Part shown: in pieces, positions 26,994 to 35,620 of the stretch
Position numbering within the stretch: the stretch's first letter is position 1
Layout of the letters: each line of letters starts with the position of its first letter
Notes under the pieces: generated by a model
What the model was told of the DNA's origin: nothing
Seen by the model: only the letters and a program-made list of their open reading frames with translations
The model's database searches: none
Assembly (NCBI RefSeq): GCF_005144475.1
Contig: NZ_SWJZ01000008.1
Coordinates: forward strand, 1-64,000
From: Rhodobacter capsulatus
Lineage (GTDB): Bacteria > Pseudomonadota > Alphaproteobacteria > Rhodobacterales > Rhodobacteraceae
Direction of reading: 5' to 3'
Length of the DNA: 64,000 bases
Program-made: the position numbers and the translations under genes

Positions 26994-28256
26994 ATGCCTG
27001 CGCTTTGCCGTGATTGCCTTGCCACGTTCGACACTCCCCCCGCGCGCTGCCCGTGCTGCGGGCGGCCGCGCCTGCTGCGCCATCCCGAGCTGTTCCGCCT
27101 TTCCGTCGCGCATATCGACTGCGACAGCTTCTACGCCTCGGTCGAGAAGCTCGATGACCCGAGCCTGACCGACAAGCCGCTGATCGTCGGCGGCGGCAGC
27201 CGCGGCGTCGTCACCACCTGCTGCTACATCGCCCGCATCGCCGGGGTCCGCTCGGCCATGCCGATGTTTCAGGCGATGAAGCTCTGCCCCGAGGCGGTCG
27301 TGCTGCGCCCGCGCAAGGACCGTTACGCCGAGGTCTCGGCGCTGATCCGGGCGAAATTCGCCAGCCTGACGCCGCTGGTCGAACCGCTCTCGCTCGACGA
27401 GGCGTTTCTGGATCTGACCGGCACCGCCCGGCTGCACCATGCGGCCCCCGCCGTCAGCCTCGCCCGGGTGATTCGCGAGATCGAGACCGAGATCGGCGTC
27501 ACCGCCTCGGTCGGGCTGTCGCACAACAAGTTTCTGGCGAAGATCGCCTCGGATCTCGACAAGCCGCGCGGCTTTTCGGTGATCGGCCAGGCCGAGACGG
27601 AAGCGTTCCTGCGCGACAAGCCCGCCTCGATCCTCTGGGGCGTGGGCGAGGCGACGCGGGCGGCGCTGGCGCGCGCGGGGCTGCGCAGCCTGGCCGAGAT
27701 CCGCCGCGCCGGTCCGGAAGCCCTGCAAAGCCGGTTCGGCGCCACCGGGTTGCGGCTTTACGATCTGGCGCAGGGGATCGACCGCCGCCGGGTCATCCCC
27801 GATGCCGAAATCAAGTCGGTCTCGCACGAGACCACCTTCGAAAGCGACATTTCCGACCGCGACCGGCTCGCCGACATCCTGTGGACGATGTGCGAAAAGG
27901 CCGCCGCGCGGATGAAGGCGAAGGGGCTTGAAGGCCGCACCGCGACGCTGAAACTGCGGCGGGCGGATTTTTCCGCGCTCAGCCGTCAGGTGAAGCTCGA
28001 GGAACCCTCGCAGCTGGCCGACACGCTGTTTCGCGCGACCGAGGCGTTGCTGCGGACCTTGCCCGAGCCGGGGCCGTTCCGGCTGATCGGCGCGGGCTAT
28101 TCCGACCTGTCCCCGTCGGGCGGCCAGGATCCGGTGGGCGATCTGCTCGATCCGCAGGCGACGGCGCGGGCGGCGGCGGAACGGGCGGCGGATGCGATCC
28201 GCGCGAAATTCGGCGCCGAGGCGATCCGGCTGGGCCGCGGCCTGACCAAAGGCTGA
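26994..28256 (+). CDS. dinB: DNA polymerase IV (Y family) with N-terminal cysteine cluster
   Basis: This 420-residue translesion polymerase has the Y-family catalytic motifs: AHIDCDSFYASVE (Asp42 and Asp44), ARIAGVRSAMPMFQA, and LSLDEAFLDLTG with the second metal-binding acidic pair. VGLSHNKFLAKIASDLDKP and a C-terminal little-finger domain follow. Ahead of the palm are about 35 extra residues with Cys5, Cys8, Cys19 and Cys21/22, which could bind zinc. The start at 26994 is chosen because translation upstream enters the intergenic repeat. No LexA-type operator was identified with confidence. Confidence 0.93.
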   Translation: MPALCRDCLATFDTPPARCPCCGRPRLLRHPELFRLSVAHIDCDSFYASVEKLDDPSLTDKPLIVGGGSRGVVTTCCYIARIAGVRSAMPMFQAMKLCPEAVVLRPRKDRYAEVSALIRAKFASLTPLVEPLSLDEAFLDLTGTARLHHAAPAVSLARVIREIETEIGVTASVGLSHNKFLAKIASDLDKPRGFSVIGQAETEAFLRDKPASILWGVGEATRAALARAGLRSLAEIRRAGPEALQSRFGATGLRLYDLAQGIDRRRVIPDAEIKSVSHETTFESDISDRDRLADILWTMCEKAAARMKAKGLEGRTATLKLRRADFSALSRQVKLEEPSQLADTLFRATEALLRTLPEPGPFRLIGAGYSDLSPSGGQDPVGDLLDPQATARAAAERAADAIRAKFGAEAIRLGRGLTKG

Positions 28257-29120
28257 TCACTCCGCCGCCAGGCGGGCCTCGCCGCGGATCAGATCGGCCA
28301 GTTCGACGAAGACCGCCCCGATGGCTTGCGCGAAACGGTCGAACCCGGGCAGCGGTTCGATCCGCTCCTCATCCATGTAAAGCGCGCGGGCGATCTCGAT
28401 CTGCAGCACCTCGACCCCCTCGGCGGGGCGGCCGTAACGCTGCGCCACATAGGCCCCGGCAAAGGGGCTGTTGCGCGCCACCCGCAGACCGACGCGGCGA
28501 AAGGCCTGTTCGACGGCCAGACTGGTCTCGGCCCGGGCCGAGGCGCCGAAGCGGTCGCCCAGCACGATCTCGGGCCCGGGGCTGCCGCCGCTGGCGGCCT
28601 CGCTTGGCATGGAATGGACATCGAACAGCAGCGCCCGGCCGAATCGGGCGCGTCGATCCTGCAACAGCGCCGCAAGCTGGCCGTGATAGGGGCGCCAGAT
28701 TCGGGCCAGCCGGTCCTCGGCCTCGGCGCGCGGGATCTTGCCGCGGAAAATCTCGCGGCCCCCGGCGACGACGCGCGGAATCACCCCCAGCCCGGTCAGC
28801 ACCCTTGCCCCGCCCGAGCCCCGGGCCACCCCCTCGATCAGCGCCGGGTCCAGCTCGTCCTCGGCGCGGTTGAGATCGACGAAAGCGCGCGGATAGACCG
28901 CCTCGATCAGCGTCGCCCCCGCCTGCGGCACCTGCGTCAGAAGCCTGTCCACAAAGGCATCTTCCGAGGAGCGCAGCCGCAAAAGGTCCAGCTGGGCGCG
29001 ACGGGTGAAGTCGGCCGGATAGAAACGGCCCGAATGCGGCGACGCGAAGACGACCCCGGAACTCAGCGTCTGGGGCAGGTGCAGCCGATAGGGCTGGATC
29101 GATGCGGAAACCTCGGCCAT
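28257..29120 (-). CDS. N-formylglutamate amidohydrolase-family protein
   Basis: The 287-residue product matches the N-formylglutamate amidohydrolase family. VVFASPHSGRFYP carries the first metal-binding region, RAFVDLNRAEDELDP follows, and LLFDVHSMPSE and LQIEIARALYMDEE come later. The enzyme hydrolyses N-formyl-glutamate in histidine breakdown, but no hut genes are nearby. A broader amidohydrolase role is therefore possible. The start follows AAGGAG. Its stop abuts the dinB stop to form TGATCA. Confidence 0.85.
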   Translation of the reverse strand: MAEVSASIQPYRLHLPQTLSSGVVFASPHSGRFYPADFTRRAQLDLLRLRSSEDAFVDRLLTQVPQAGATLIEAVYPRAFVDLNRAEDELDPALIEGVARGSGGARVLTGLGVIPRVVAGGREIFRGKIPRAEAEDRLARIWRPYHGQLAALLQDRRARFGRALLFDVHSMPSEAASGGSPGPEIVLGDRFGASARAETSLAVEQAFRRVGLRVARNSPFAGAYVAQRYGRPAEGVEVLQIEIARALYMDEERIEPLPGFDRFAQAIGAVFVELADLIRGEARLAAE

Positions 29121-29277
29121 GGGGACTCCTTCGCAAGAAAGACTACACCGAATTCTTTTCCTGCCAAAAGGCCCTTGAAAGCCGCAACGACTCCTTTTAT
29201 AGACCCCCAGACCGACGCGGTTGCGGCCAGGTTCTTTGCTTCGGGAAAGAACGCGGTGGCAAACGGCGAAAGTTTCC

Positions 29278-29352
<75 letters not shown>

Positions 29353-29415
29353 TTCACCGCCCCTTCGGGGGCATTCGTTTTCAAGGCGCACGTCGCCGCG
29401 AACAGGAGAAGACCG

Positions 29416-29541
29416 ATGAAGGTCCGCAACTCGCTCCGCTCGCTCAAGCAGCGTCATCGCGATTGCCAGATCGTGCGCCGTAAAGGCCGCGTCTACGTGA
29501 TCAACAAGACGCAGAAGCGCTTCAAGGCCCGTCAGGGCTGA
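29416..29541 (+). CDS. rpmJ: 50S ribosomal protein L36
   Basis: The 41-residue protein reads [20 protein letters not shown], then [21 protein letters not shown]. It has only one cysteine, so it is the zinc-free form of L36, which is a few residues longer than the zinc-ribbon form. It is a late-assembling part of the large ribosomal subunit. A good AGGAGA site precedes it and a terminator follows. It lies 63 bases after tRNA-Val. Confidence 0.95.
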   Translation: MKVRNSLRSLKQRHRDCQIVRRKGRVYVINKTQKRFKARQG

Positions 29542-29561
29542 GGCCGCCTTCGAGCAGTTAG

Positions 29562-29593
29562 AAAGGCCGCTGAGGAAACTCGGCGGTCTTTTT
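29562..29593 (+). terminator. terminator after rpmJ
   Basis: GGCCGCTGAG (29565-29574) pairs with CTCGGCGGTC (29579-29588) around a GAAA loop, allowing two G-U pairs. AAA before and TTTTT after extend it. Confidence 0.85.
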
Positions 29594-29634
29594 CTTTGCG
29601 CGGTCGCGATTCCCTTGCGCGGTCGCGACCGGCC

Positions 29635-30285
29635 TCAGGCAAGGCCGATGCGTTCCGGAATCTGGCGCAGATCGGTGATGATCTCGGCCCCCGCCGCAAT
29701 CAGGGCCTCGGCCCCGCCGTGGGGCGCATAGCCAAGGCAGCGCATCCCGGCCGCTTGCGCCGCCATCGCCCCGGGGCCGCTGTCCTCGATCACGACGCAG
29801 TCTGCGGGCGCGACGCCCAGAAAGGCCGCCGCCGTCAGATAAAGATCGGGGGCCGGTTTCGGGCAGCCCAGATCCTGCCCGGAAAACAGCCGATCTTGCA
29901 GCCGCGCCCAAAGCGCCGGATGACGGCCAAGGCTCGCCGCCATCTTCGCGCCCCGCCCGTTCGAGCCGACGGCATAGGCGATCCCCGCCGCATCCAGCCG
30001 GTCAAGCAGCGCTTCGACCCCCGGCATCAGCTCCGCCCGGTCGCGCAGCATCGCGTAAAGCCGGGCGTAAAACTCCTCGCACCAGCCGGGGCCCAGCCCG
30101 GCGCCCATGTCGTTCGCCACCCGCTGCACCCGCTCCAACGTGCCGCCAAGGAACAGCCGTTCCATCTGCGGGATCGTCAGATCCAGCCCATGCGTCGCCA
30201 GATCTTCCTGCAGCGCCAGAAAGGTCATCGGCTCGCTGTCGACCAGCACGCCGTCGCAGTCGAACAAAACGGCTTTCACGGTCAT
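29635..30285 (-). CDS. HAD-family phosphatase
   Basis: The 216-residue haloacid-dehalogenase hydrolase has motif I VLFDCDGVLVDSEP, motif II in YAVGSNGRG, motif III lysine in LGCPKPAPDLY and motif IV VIEDSGPGAMAAQAAG. A helical cap lies between motifs I and II, as in beta-phosphoglucomutase and phosphoglycolate phosphatase relatives. The sugar-phosphate substrate cannot be named. It overlaps rsmD by four bases (ATGA) and is the last gene of a three-gene operon. Confidence 0.88.
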   Translation of the reverse strand: MTVKAVLFDCDGVLVDSEPMTFLALQEDLATHGLDLTIPQMERLFLGGTLERVQRVANDMGAGLGPGWCEEFYARLYAMLRDRAELMPGVEALLDRLDAAGIAYAVGSNGRGAKMAASLGRHPALWARLQDRLFSGQDLGCPKPAPDLYLTAAAFLGVAPADCVVIEDSGPGAMAAQAAGMRCLGYAPHGGAEALIAAGAEIITDLRQIPERIGLA

Positions 30286-30845
30286 GCGGGCATCCGGGCC
30301 AGGGTGACGATGGTGTCGCCATAGCGGCGCTGGTCGATCTGGCTCAGCGGTTCCGGCACGACGGGGGCGGTGTTTTCCTCCCAGACCACCATCGCGCCGG
30401 GGGCGATCCAGCCATGCGCCAGACAGGACGCAAGCGCCTTTTCCCCCAGCCCCAAGCCATAGGGCGGATCGAGGAAGACCAGCCCGTAACCGGCGCCGCG
30501 GCAGGGCCCCATGTTCGTCGCGTCGCGCCGCCAGATGTCGGTCACACCCATCGCTCGCATCAGCTCGACATTCTTGCGCAACAGCACCCGCGCCGCCGTG
30601 CCGTCATCGACAAAGGCCACCCGGGCGGCGCCGCGGGACAATGCCTCCAGCCCCAGGGCCCCGGTGCCCGCGAACAGATCCAGCACCCGCGCCCCCGGGA
30701 TCGGATTGCCGTGGGTGCCGTTGATCAGAAGGTTGAAGATGCTCTCGCGCACCCGGTCGGTGGTCGGGCGCAGATGCGCGCCCAGGTCGCCCTCGCCCAC
30801 CTCGGCCAGTTTCAGGCCCCGCTTCTCGCCGCCGATGATTCTCAT
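30282..30845 (-). CDS. rsmD: 16S rRNA (guanine966-N2)-methyltransferase
   Basis: This 187-residue SAM-dependent methyltransferase modifies G966 of 16S rRNA. It starts MRIIGGEKRGLKL and has the family signature RPTTDRVRESIFNLL. The SAM-binding GARVLDLFAGTGALGLEALSRGA and the catalytic DPPYGLG motif follow. It overlaps both neighbours by four bases. Confidence 0.95.
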   Translation of the reverse strand: MRIIGGEKRGLKLAEVGEGDLGAHLRPTTDRVRESIFNLLINGTHGNPIPGARVLDLFAGTGALGLEALSRGAARVAFVDDGTAARVLLRKNVELMRAMGVTDIWRRDATNMGPCRGAGYGLVFLDPPYGLGLGEKALASCLAHGWIAPGAMVVWEENTAPVVPEPLSQIDQRRYGDTIVTLARMPA

Positions 30846-32041
30846 GCCATCAGCGCCTTGAGATCGCTGGCCGTTTCGACCTGGTCGGGCGTCACCGCCT
30901 TGGCCCCCTCGATCAGCCGCTTGCCGATCATGTAGGCGCGCGGCGCATCCAGCGCGTCGACGGCAATCAGCCGCCCGTCGCGGAAATACCAGAACGATTG
31001 CCCCTCGGTCGTGCGGGTCACCACCCGGTCATGGCCGGTGCACAGCCCCGCGATCTGCAGCTTCGAGGCAAACTGATCCGACCAGAACCAGGGTTTCGGC
31101 AGATAGGCCTTGCCCGCGCCCAGCATGTTTTCCGCCACGAGTTCGCCCATGTCGATGGCATTGCCGACCGATTCGATCCGCATCCGCCCCTCCGGCCCCG
31201 GCAGCGCGGCGCAATCGCCCGCCGCCCAGATGCAGGGGTCGCTGGTGCGGCCGAACGCATCGACCGCGATGCCTTCGTCGATCAAAAGCCCCGCCGCTTC
31301 GGCCAGATCGGTGCGCGGATCGACCCCAATGCCCACGACGATGAAATCGGCGGGCAGGATGCGGCCATCGGCCAGTTCGACGCCGCTCACCCGGCCCTCG
31401 CCCAGCACCCGGGTGATGCCGATGTCTTCGAGAATTTCCACCCCATGCGCGCGGTGCATCGCGCGGATCGCATTCGCGGTCTCGACGCCCGCCACCCGGC
31501 GCAGGATGCGGGCGCGGGTGTGCACAAGCTTCGCGGTCAGCCCGCGCTTGCAGGCGACCGCCGCGGCTTCCAGCCCGATGTAGCCGCCGCCCACCACCAC
31601 CAGATTGCGCCCGGGCACGAATTCACCCGCCATCGCCTGCGTGTCGGCCAGATCGCGCAGGGTGTAGATGCCGGAAAGCCCCTCGACGCCCATCTCGGGG
31701 GGAAGCCGCCGCGGCACCGCCCCGGTGCACAGCGCCAGATGATCGTAAGGCACCCGCGCATCGCCGATCAGCACCGCTTTCGCGGCGCGGTCGATGCCGG
31801 TGACCTGCGTGCCCACCCGCAGCGTCACCCTGTTCGCCGCATACCAGTCGTCACCGCGCAGCGTCAGCCGCTCCAGCGGCATCTCGCCCAGAAGATAGGC
31901 TTTCGAGAGCGGCGGGCGCTGATAGGGCGCCACCGGCTCCTCGCCCAGAATCGTCACCTCGCCCGCGTAGCCCAGCGCCCGCGCCCTCGCCGCCAGAGAC
32001 GCCGCCGCCTGCCCGCCGCCTACAATCACGATGCCGCTCAT
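30842..32041 (-). CDS. ferredoxin-reductase-type FAD oxidoreductase
   Basis: The 399-residue flavoprotein has two dinucleotide-binding motifs: IVIVGGGQAAASLAARAR for FAD and LVVVGGGYIGLEAAAVA for NAD(P)H. The FAD-binding CIWAAGDCAA also occurs. PYQRPPLSKAYLLG is typical of the putidaredoxin/rhodocoxin reductase group, which passes electrons from NADH to a 2Fe-2S ferredoxin. No ferredoxin or oxygenase gene is adjacent. The start at 32041 follows AGAGGAAG. The next gene, rsmD, overlaps by four bases. Confidence 0.9.
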   Translation of the reverse strand: MSGIVIVGGGQAAASLAARARALGYAGEVTILGEEPVAPYQRPPLSKAYLLGEMPLERLTLRGDDWYAANRVTLRVGTQVTGIDRAAKAVLIGDARVPYDHLALCTGAVPRRLPPEMGVEGLSGIYTLRDLADTQAMAGEFVPGRNLVVVGGGYIGLEAAAVACKRGLTAKLVHTRARILRRVAGVETANAIRAMHRAHGVEILEDIGITRVLGEGRVSGVELADGRILPADFIVVGIGVDPRTDLAEAAGLLIDEGIAVDAFGRTSDPCIWAAGDCAALPGPEGRMRIESVGNAIDMGELVAENMLGAGKAYLPKPWFWSDQFASKLQIAGLCTGHDRVVTRTTEGQSFWYFRDGRLIAVDALDAPRAYMIGKRLIEGAKAVTPDQVETASDLKALMA

Positions 32042-32117
32042 GGTCTTCCTCTGGTCATGTCCGTCCCCGCCCCTATATCCCTGATGCACAGCCCGTGCCA
32101 AGCGAAGGGAGAACGCA

Positions 32118-32606
32118 ATGACACTGACGGTTGGGGAGAAACTTCCCGCGGCAACGCTTTTGAAGATCGGCGCCAATGGCCCCGAGGCAGTCGATCTGGC
32201 GGCACTGACCGCGGGCCGCAAGGTGGTGATCTTTGCCGTGCCGGGCGCCTATACCGGGGTCTGCACCACCGCCCATGTGCCCAGCTTCATCCGCACGAAA
32301 CCGCAATTCGACGCCAAGGGCGTGGACGAGGTCCTCTGCATCTCGGTCAACGACCCCTTCGTGATGGCCGCCTGGGGCGAGGCGACGGGGGCCACCGCCG
32401 CCGGGATCACCCTGCTCGCCGATGCCGAGGCCGCCTTCACCAAGGCGATCGGCATGGCGTTTTCGGCGCCGCCGGTCGGGCTGATCGACCGCTCGGCCCG
32501 CTATGCGATGCTGGTGGAAGATGGCGTGGTGAAAGTGCTGAACCGCGAGGAAAGCCCGGGCGTCTGCGAACTCTCGGCGGGCGAAGGCCTGCTCGCGGCG
32601 CTCTGA
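32118..32606 (+). CDS. peroxiredoxin (Prx5 / glutaredoxin-type)
   Basis: The 162-residue thiol peroxidase has the catalytic motif PGAYTGVCTTAHVPSF with the peroxidatic Cys near residue 53, and CISVNDPFVMAAW, typical of atypical 2-Cys Prx5 proteins. It reduces hydrogen and alkyl peroxides in the cytoplasm. A second Cys lies near residue 154 (SPGVCEL). It has its own ribosome site (AAGGGAGAACGC) and diverges from the flavoprotein gene. Confidence 0.93.
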   Translation: MTLTVGEKLPAATLLKIGANGPEAVDLAALTAGRKVVIFAVPGAYTGVCTTAHVPSFIRTKPQFDAKGVDEVLCISVNDPFVMAAWGEATGATAAGITLLADAEAAFTKAIGMAFSAPPVGLIDRSARYAMLVEDGVVKVLNREESPGVCELSAGEGLLAAL

Positions 32607-32623
32607 CACCAAAGGGCGCAAGG

Positions 32624-32674
32624 GCGTATTTGGACCAAGAAGAAACCCTGGTCTTCTTCTTGGACTAAATACGC
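32624..32674. terminator. large inverted repeat between convergent genes (site E)
   Basis: GCGTATTTGGACCAAGAAGA (32624-32643) and its near-perfect inverted copy at 32655-32674 form a 20-base stem with two central mismatches. The stop codon of the minus-strand gene (TAG, 32665-32667) lies inside the right arm. The element probably ends both transcripts. It resembles the CCAAG-containing arms of the other repeats but lacks the CCCGGG core. Confidence 0.7.
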
Positions 32675-33834
32675 TCTTCTTCCCGATAGGGGCCAAGCGC
32701 CGCGAGTGCGTCGGCCTCCTCGGCCACGGCGGCGCGTTCCTGTTCCAGATACTCCGCAACGGCGCGACGAAACCCGGGATGCGGGATGTGATGCACCGAA
32801 TGTGTCACCACGGGCAGGTAGCCGCGCGCCAGCTTGTGGTCGCCCTGCGCGCCCGCCTCGACCCGTGCGAAGCCCTGCGCAATCGCCCAGTCGACCGCCT
32901 GATGGTAACACAGCTCGAAATGCAGGAAGGCGTGATCCTCTAGGCAACCCCAATAGCGGCCATAGAGGGTCTCCCGCCCGATGAAATTGAGCGCCCCGGC
33001 CACGGCACGGCCGTCCTGTTCCGCGACGACCAGAAGCACGTCGTCGCGCATGTCGTGAAGCACGTCGAAGAAGGCGCGGGTCAGATAGGGGCGGCCCCAT
33101 TTCCGCGCCCCGGTATCCAGATAAAAGGCCCAGATCGCGTCCCAGTGGCGCTCTTCGATCGCCGCGCCGGTCAGGGCCCGGATCGTGCCGCCAAAACCCT
33201 GCGCCTTCTCGCGTTCCTTGCGCAGCGCCTTGCGCTTGCGCGAGGCGAGGGTGGCGAGGAAATCCTCGTATCCCCCGTAGCCGCGGTTCTGCCAATGGAA
33301 CTGCACGCCGGTGCGGTGCAGCCAGCCCTCGGTCTTTGCCGCTTCGGCCTCGGCCTCGGTGCAGAAGGTCAGATGCGCCGAGGAATGGCCGCCCCGCCGC
33401 GTCAGTTCCGCCATCGCCTGCAACAGCGCCGCCTGCCCGATGTCCTCCTGCCCCGGGCGGCACAGAAGCCGCCGCCCGGTGACGGGGGTGAAGGGCACGG
33501 CGCCCTGCAGTTTCGGGTAATAGCTGCCGCCCGCCCGATGCCAGGCCTCGGCCCAGGCATGATCGAAGACATATTCGCCCTGCGAATGGCTTTTTCGGTA
33601 AAAGGGCGCGACGGCGATCACCGCGCCCGCGTGCCGGGCCACCAGATGATGCGGCGTCCAGCCCGTGCCCGGCCCGACCGAGTCGGAAGCCTCCAGCGCG
33701 GCGAGGAACCGATGCGTGGTGAACGGGTCGAGGGGGCGGCCGCCATCCGCGGTTTCGGGGCAGGCGCAGGCGTCCCACTCCGCCGCCGGAACCGAGGAAA
33801 TCCCTGCCAGAACGTTGACTTCGACGCTGTCCAA
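32665..33834 (-). CDS. FemAB-like / GNAT-type predicted N-acyltransferase
   Basis: The 389-residue product matches the family sometimes called peptidoglycan biosynthesis/recognition proteins (two GNAT-like halves). Recognisable stretches are AEWDACAC, HLVARHAGAVIAVAPFYRKSHSQGEYVFDH, RKRKALRKEREKA and GRYWGCLEDHAFLHFELCYHQ. Some relatives transfer amino acids in cell-wall or other conjugates, but the substrate is not evident. TTG 33834 after a GGGGGG run fits best; further upstream the frame runs into the neighbouring gene. The gene lies 47 bases after the glycerophosphodiesterase gene. Confidence 0.78.
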   Translation of the reverse strand: MDSVEVNVLAGISSVPAAEWDACACPETADGGRPLDPFTTHRFLAALEASDSVGPGTGWTPHHLVARHAGAVIAVAPFYRKSHSQGEYVFDHAWAEAWHRAGGSYYPKLQGAVPFTPVTGRRLLCRPGQEDIGQAALLQAMAELTRRGGHSSAHLTFCTEAEAEAAKTEGWLHRTGVQFHWQNRGYGGYEDFLATLASRKRKALRKEREKAQGFGGTIRALTGAAIEERHWDAIWAFYLDTGARKWGRPYLTRAFFDVLHDMRDDVLLVVAEQDGRAVAGALNFIGRETLYGRYWGCLEDHAFLHFELCYHQAVDWAIAQGFARVEAGAQGDHKLARGYLPVVTHSVHHIPHPGFRRAVAEYLEQERAAVAEEADALAALGPYREEERI

Positions 33835-33881
33835 GATACCCCCCGCACCTTTTCCCAAAGGTGGGGCGCGAGGGGCAAGGG

Positions 33882-34640
33882 TCAAGCCGCGTAGCCCTCG
33901 AAGGTGATGTTTTGCGCGATCTTCCGCGCCTCCGCTTCGGCTTCGGGCGAACGGATCGTCCAGCACAGGATCGCCGCGCCCTGCGCCTTCAGCGCGGCGA
34001 CCCGGGGCGCGCCCAGATCTGCCGCCTCATGCGAGAGGAACGACGCCCCCACCCGGTCGTAATCCGGAATCCCCGCCAGATGCACGCGCATCTTCGCGGG
34101 CAACAGCGGCCAATCCGCCGCCGTATAGGCCGAGGTCGTCAGCCCCACCGGCACTGCGGGCAGGTGCCGGTGAAAGGCCGCCACCGCATGCGGGTTGAAG
34201 GACATCACGGCAACGGGCCCGGCATAGCCCGCCAGAACCTGCGCGGTGGCAGCTTCCAGCGGGCCGACATCGGGCCCCATCGCCCCATCCTGATCCTTGA
34301 TCTCGATCAGCAGCGGCACCCGGCCCGCGACGATCTGCAAGACCTCGGCCAGGGTCGGAATGCCCTCGTCCCCGCCCGAAAGCGGGATCTCGGCCAGCGC
34401 CGCCGCGGTCAGCCCGCGCAGCCGGCCCGGAACCCCGGTCAGACGGCGCAGGTCGTAATCGTGAAACACCATCGGCACGCCATCGGCCGAGGGCTGCAGG
34501 TCGATCTCGATGCCGTAGCCCGCAGCCACCGCCGCCCGCACCGCGGCGCGGCTGTTTTCCGGCCGCCCCTGCGCACGGTCATGCAGCGCGCGATGCGCGA
34601 TCGGACGGGTCAGGAAGGCCGCGGGCAGGGGCTGCATCAT
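33882..34640 (-). CDS. ugpQ: glycerophosphodiester phosphodiesterase
   Basis: This 252-residue TIM-barrel enzyme cleaves glycerophosphodiesters to glycerol 3-phosphate and an alcohol. Family motifs are PIAHRALHDR, RPENSRAAV with the metal-binding Glu-Asn, GIEIDLQPSADGVPMVFHDYDLRRLTG and LLIEIKDQDG. No signal peptide is present, so it acts in the cytoplasm. It starts at ATG 34640, overlapping the ridA stop (ATGA). Confidence 0.92.
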   Translation of the reverse strand: MMQPLPAAFLTRPIAHRALHDRAQGRPENSRAAVRAAVAAGYGIEIDLQPSADGVPMVFHDYDLRRLTGVPGRLRGLTAAALAEIPLSGGDEGIPTLAEVLQIVAGRVPLLIEIKDQDGAMGPDVGPLEAATAQVLAGYAGPVAVMSFNPHAVAAFHRHLPAVPVGLTTSAYTAADWPLLPAKMRVHLAGIPDYDRVGASFLSHEAADLGAPRVAALKAQGAAILCWTIRSPEAEAEARKIAQNITFEGYAA

Positions 34641-35098
34641 TCGACCTCGAAGATCGCCTCGATCTCGACCGCGACGCCGAAGGGCAGCGAGGCCGCCGAG
34701 ACAGCGGAACGGGCGTGACGACCGGCCTCGCCGAAGACCTCGACCATGAGATCCGAGCAACCGTTCACCACCTTGGGCTGGTCGGTGAAATCGACGGTGG
34801 AATTGACGAAGCCCACCAGCTTCACCACCCGCTTCACCCGGTCCAGATCGCCCACCGCCGCGCGCGCCTGCGCGATCAGCGCCAGACCGCAACGACGGGC
34901 GGCGGCGGCGCCCTCTTCCACGCTCATGTCGGCGCCGAGCTTGCCCTTGATGAAGCCGTCGGGGCCCGAGGAGACCTGCCCCGAGACGAAGATCTGATTG
35001 CCGGTGCGGACAAAGGGCACGTAATTCGCGGCGGGCGCGGGGGCGTCGGGAAGCGTGATGTTGAGCGCGCTCAGACGCGCTTCGATTGCGGATGCCAT
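34637..35098 (-). CDS. RidA-family (YjgF) protein
   Basis: The 153-residue product belongs to the longer RidA branch of about 150 residues. It shows YVPFVRTGNQIFVSGQVSSGPDG, VVKLVGFVNSTVDFTDQPKVVNG and the C-terminal ARSAVSAASLPFGVAVEIEAIFEV. That end includes the conserved Arg, which in active RidA proteins binds the imine/enamine substrate. It protects PLP enzymes from reactive 2-aminoacrylate. It is translationally coupled to the glycerophosphodiesterase gene downstream. Confidence 0.9.
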   Translation of the reverse strand: MASAIEARLSALNITLPDAPAPAANYVPFVRTGNQIFVSGQVSSGPDGFIKGKLGADMSVEEGAAAARRCGLALIAQARAAVGDLDRVKRVVKLVGFVNSTVDFTDQPKVVNGCSDLMVEVFGEAGRHARSAVSAASLPFGVAVEIEAIFEVE

Positions 35099-35107
35099 GG
35101 GGTCCTC

Positions 35108-35566
35108 TTACCAGTTGATGTGTTTGCGGAAGTCATCCAGCAAGCTGCGCCAGATGTCGATGGTGTCGGTGAAATTCTTGCCCCCCACCCCATCCTTGTC
35201 GAGGTTGACATCATATTCGATCACCGCATTGCCCTCGCCATCCAGATAGGCGCGACCAAAGCGGGCCTTCTGGTTCCAGCTGTTCAAAGTGGCATATTTC
35301 AGCGGTTCCGGGGTCAGGAACGCCGCCGAGAACGCGACCGAGGAACAGTCCTGCGCCTTGGTGCAGCCATAGAAATAGACGTCGAATTTCGTGTCATCAA
35401 CCGAGCTGGACAGCATCGGATCGCCCTGATCATCGATGCCCGGCTGCGGTTTCAGACCATAATCCTGCAGGAAGGCGGCCACCACATCCGGGTCGGCCAT
35501 GACCTGCGCCTGCGCGGGCAGCGCGGCCCAAAGGGCAACGAAAGCGGGAAGAAGCGGACGGATCAT
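35108..35566 (-). CDS. exported YbjN-like protein
   Basis: The 152-residue protein has a signal peptide (MIRPLLPAFVALWAALPAQAQ). Its mature region has the YbjN pattern KFDVYFYGCTKAQDCSSVAF, then LNSWNQKARFGRAYLDGEGNAVIEYDVNL. YbjN domains resemble type III chaperone folds; their role here is unknown. Two Cys in the first pattern could form a disulfide in the periplasm. The start at 35566 follows GGAGG. It lies 9 bases upstream of ridA and may be in its operon. Confidence 0.78.
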   Translation of the reverse strand: MIRPLLPAFVALWAALPAQAQVMADPDVVAAFLQDYGLKPQPGIDDQGDPMLSSSVDDTKFDVYFYGCTKAQDCSSVAFSAAFLTPEPLKYATLNSWNQKARFGRAYLDGEGNAVIEYDVNLDKDGVGGKNFTDTIDIWRSLLDDFRKHINW

Positions 35567-35620
35567 CGGGGCCTCCTTTCGACAAGGATTGTCCGATTGT
35601 CCGTCCCGCATCAAGCCCCG

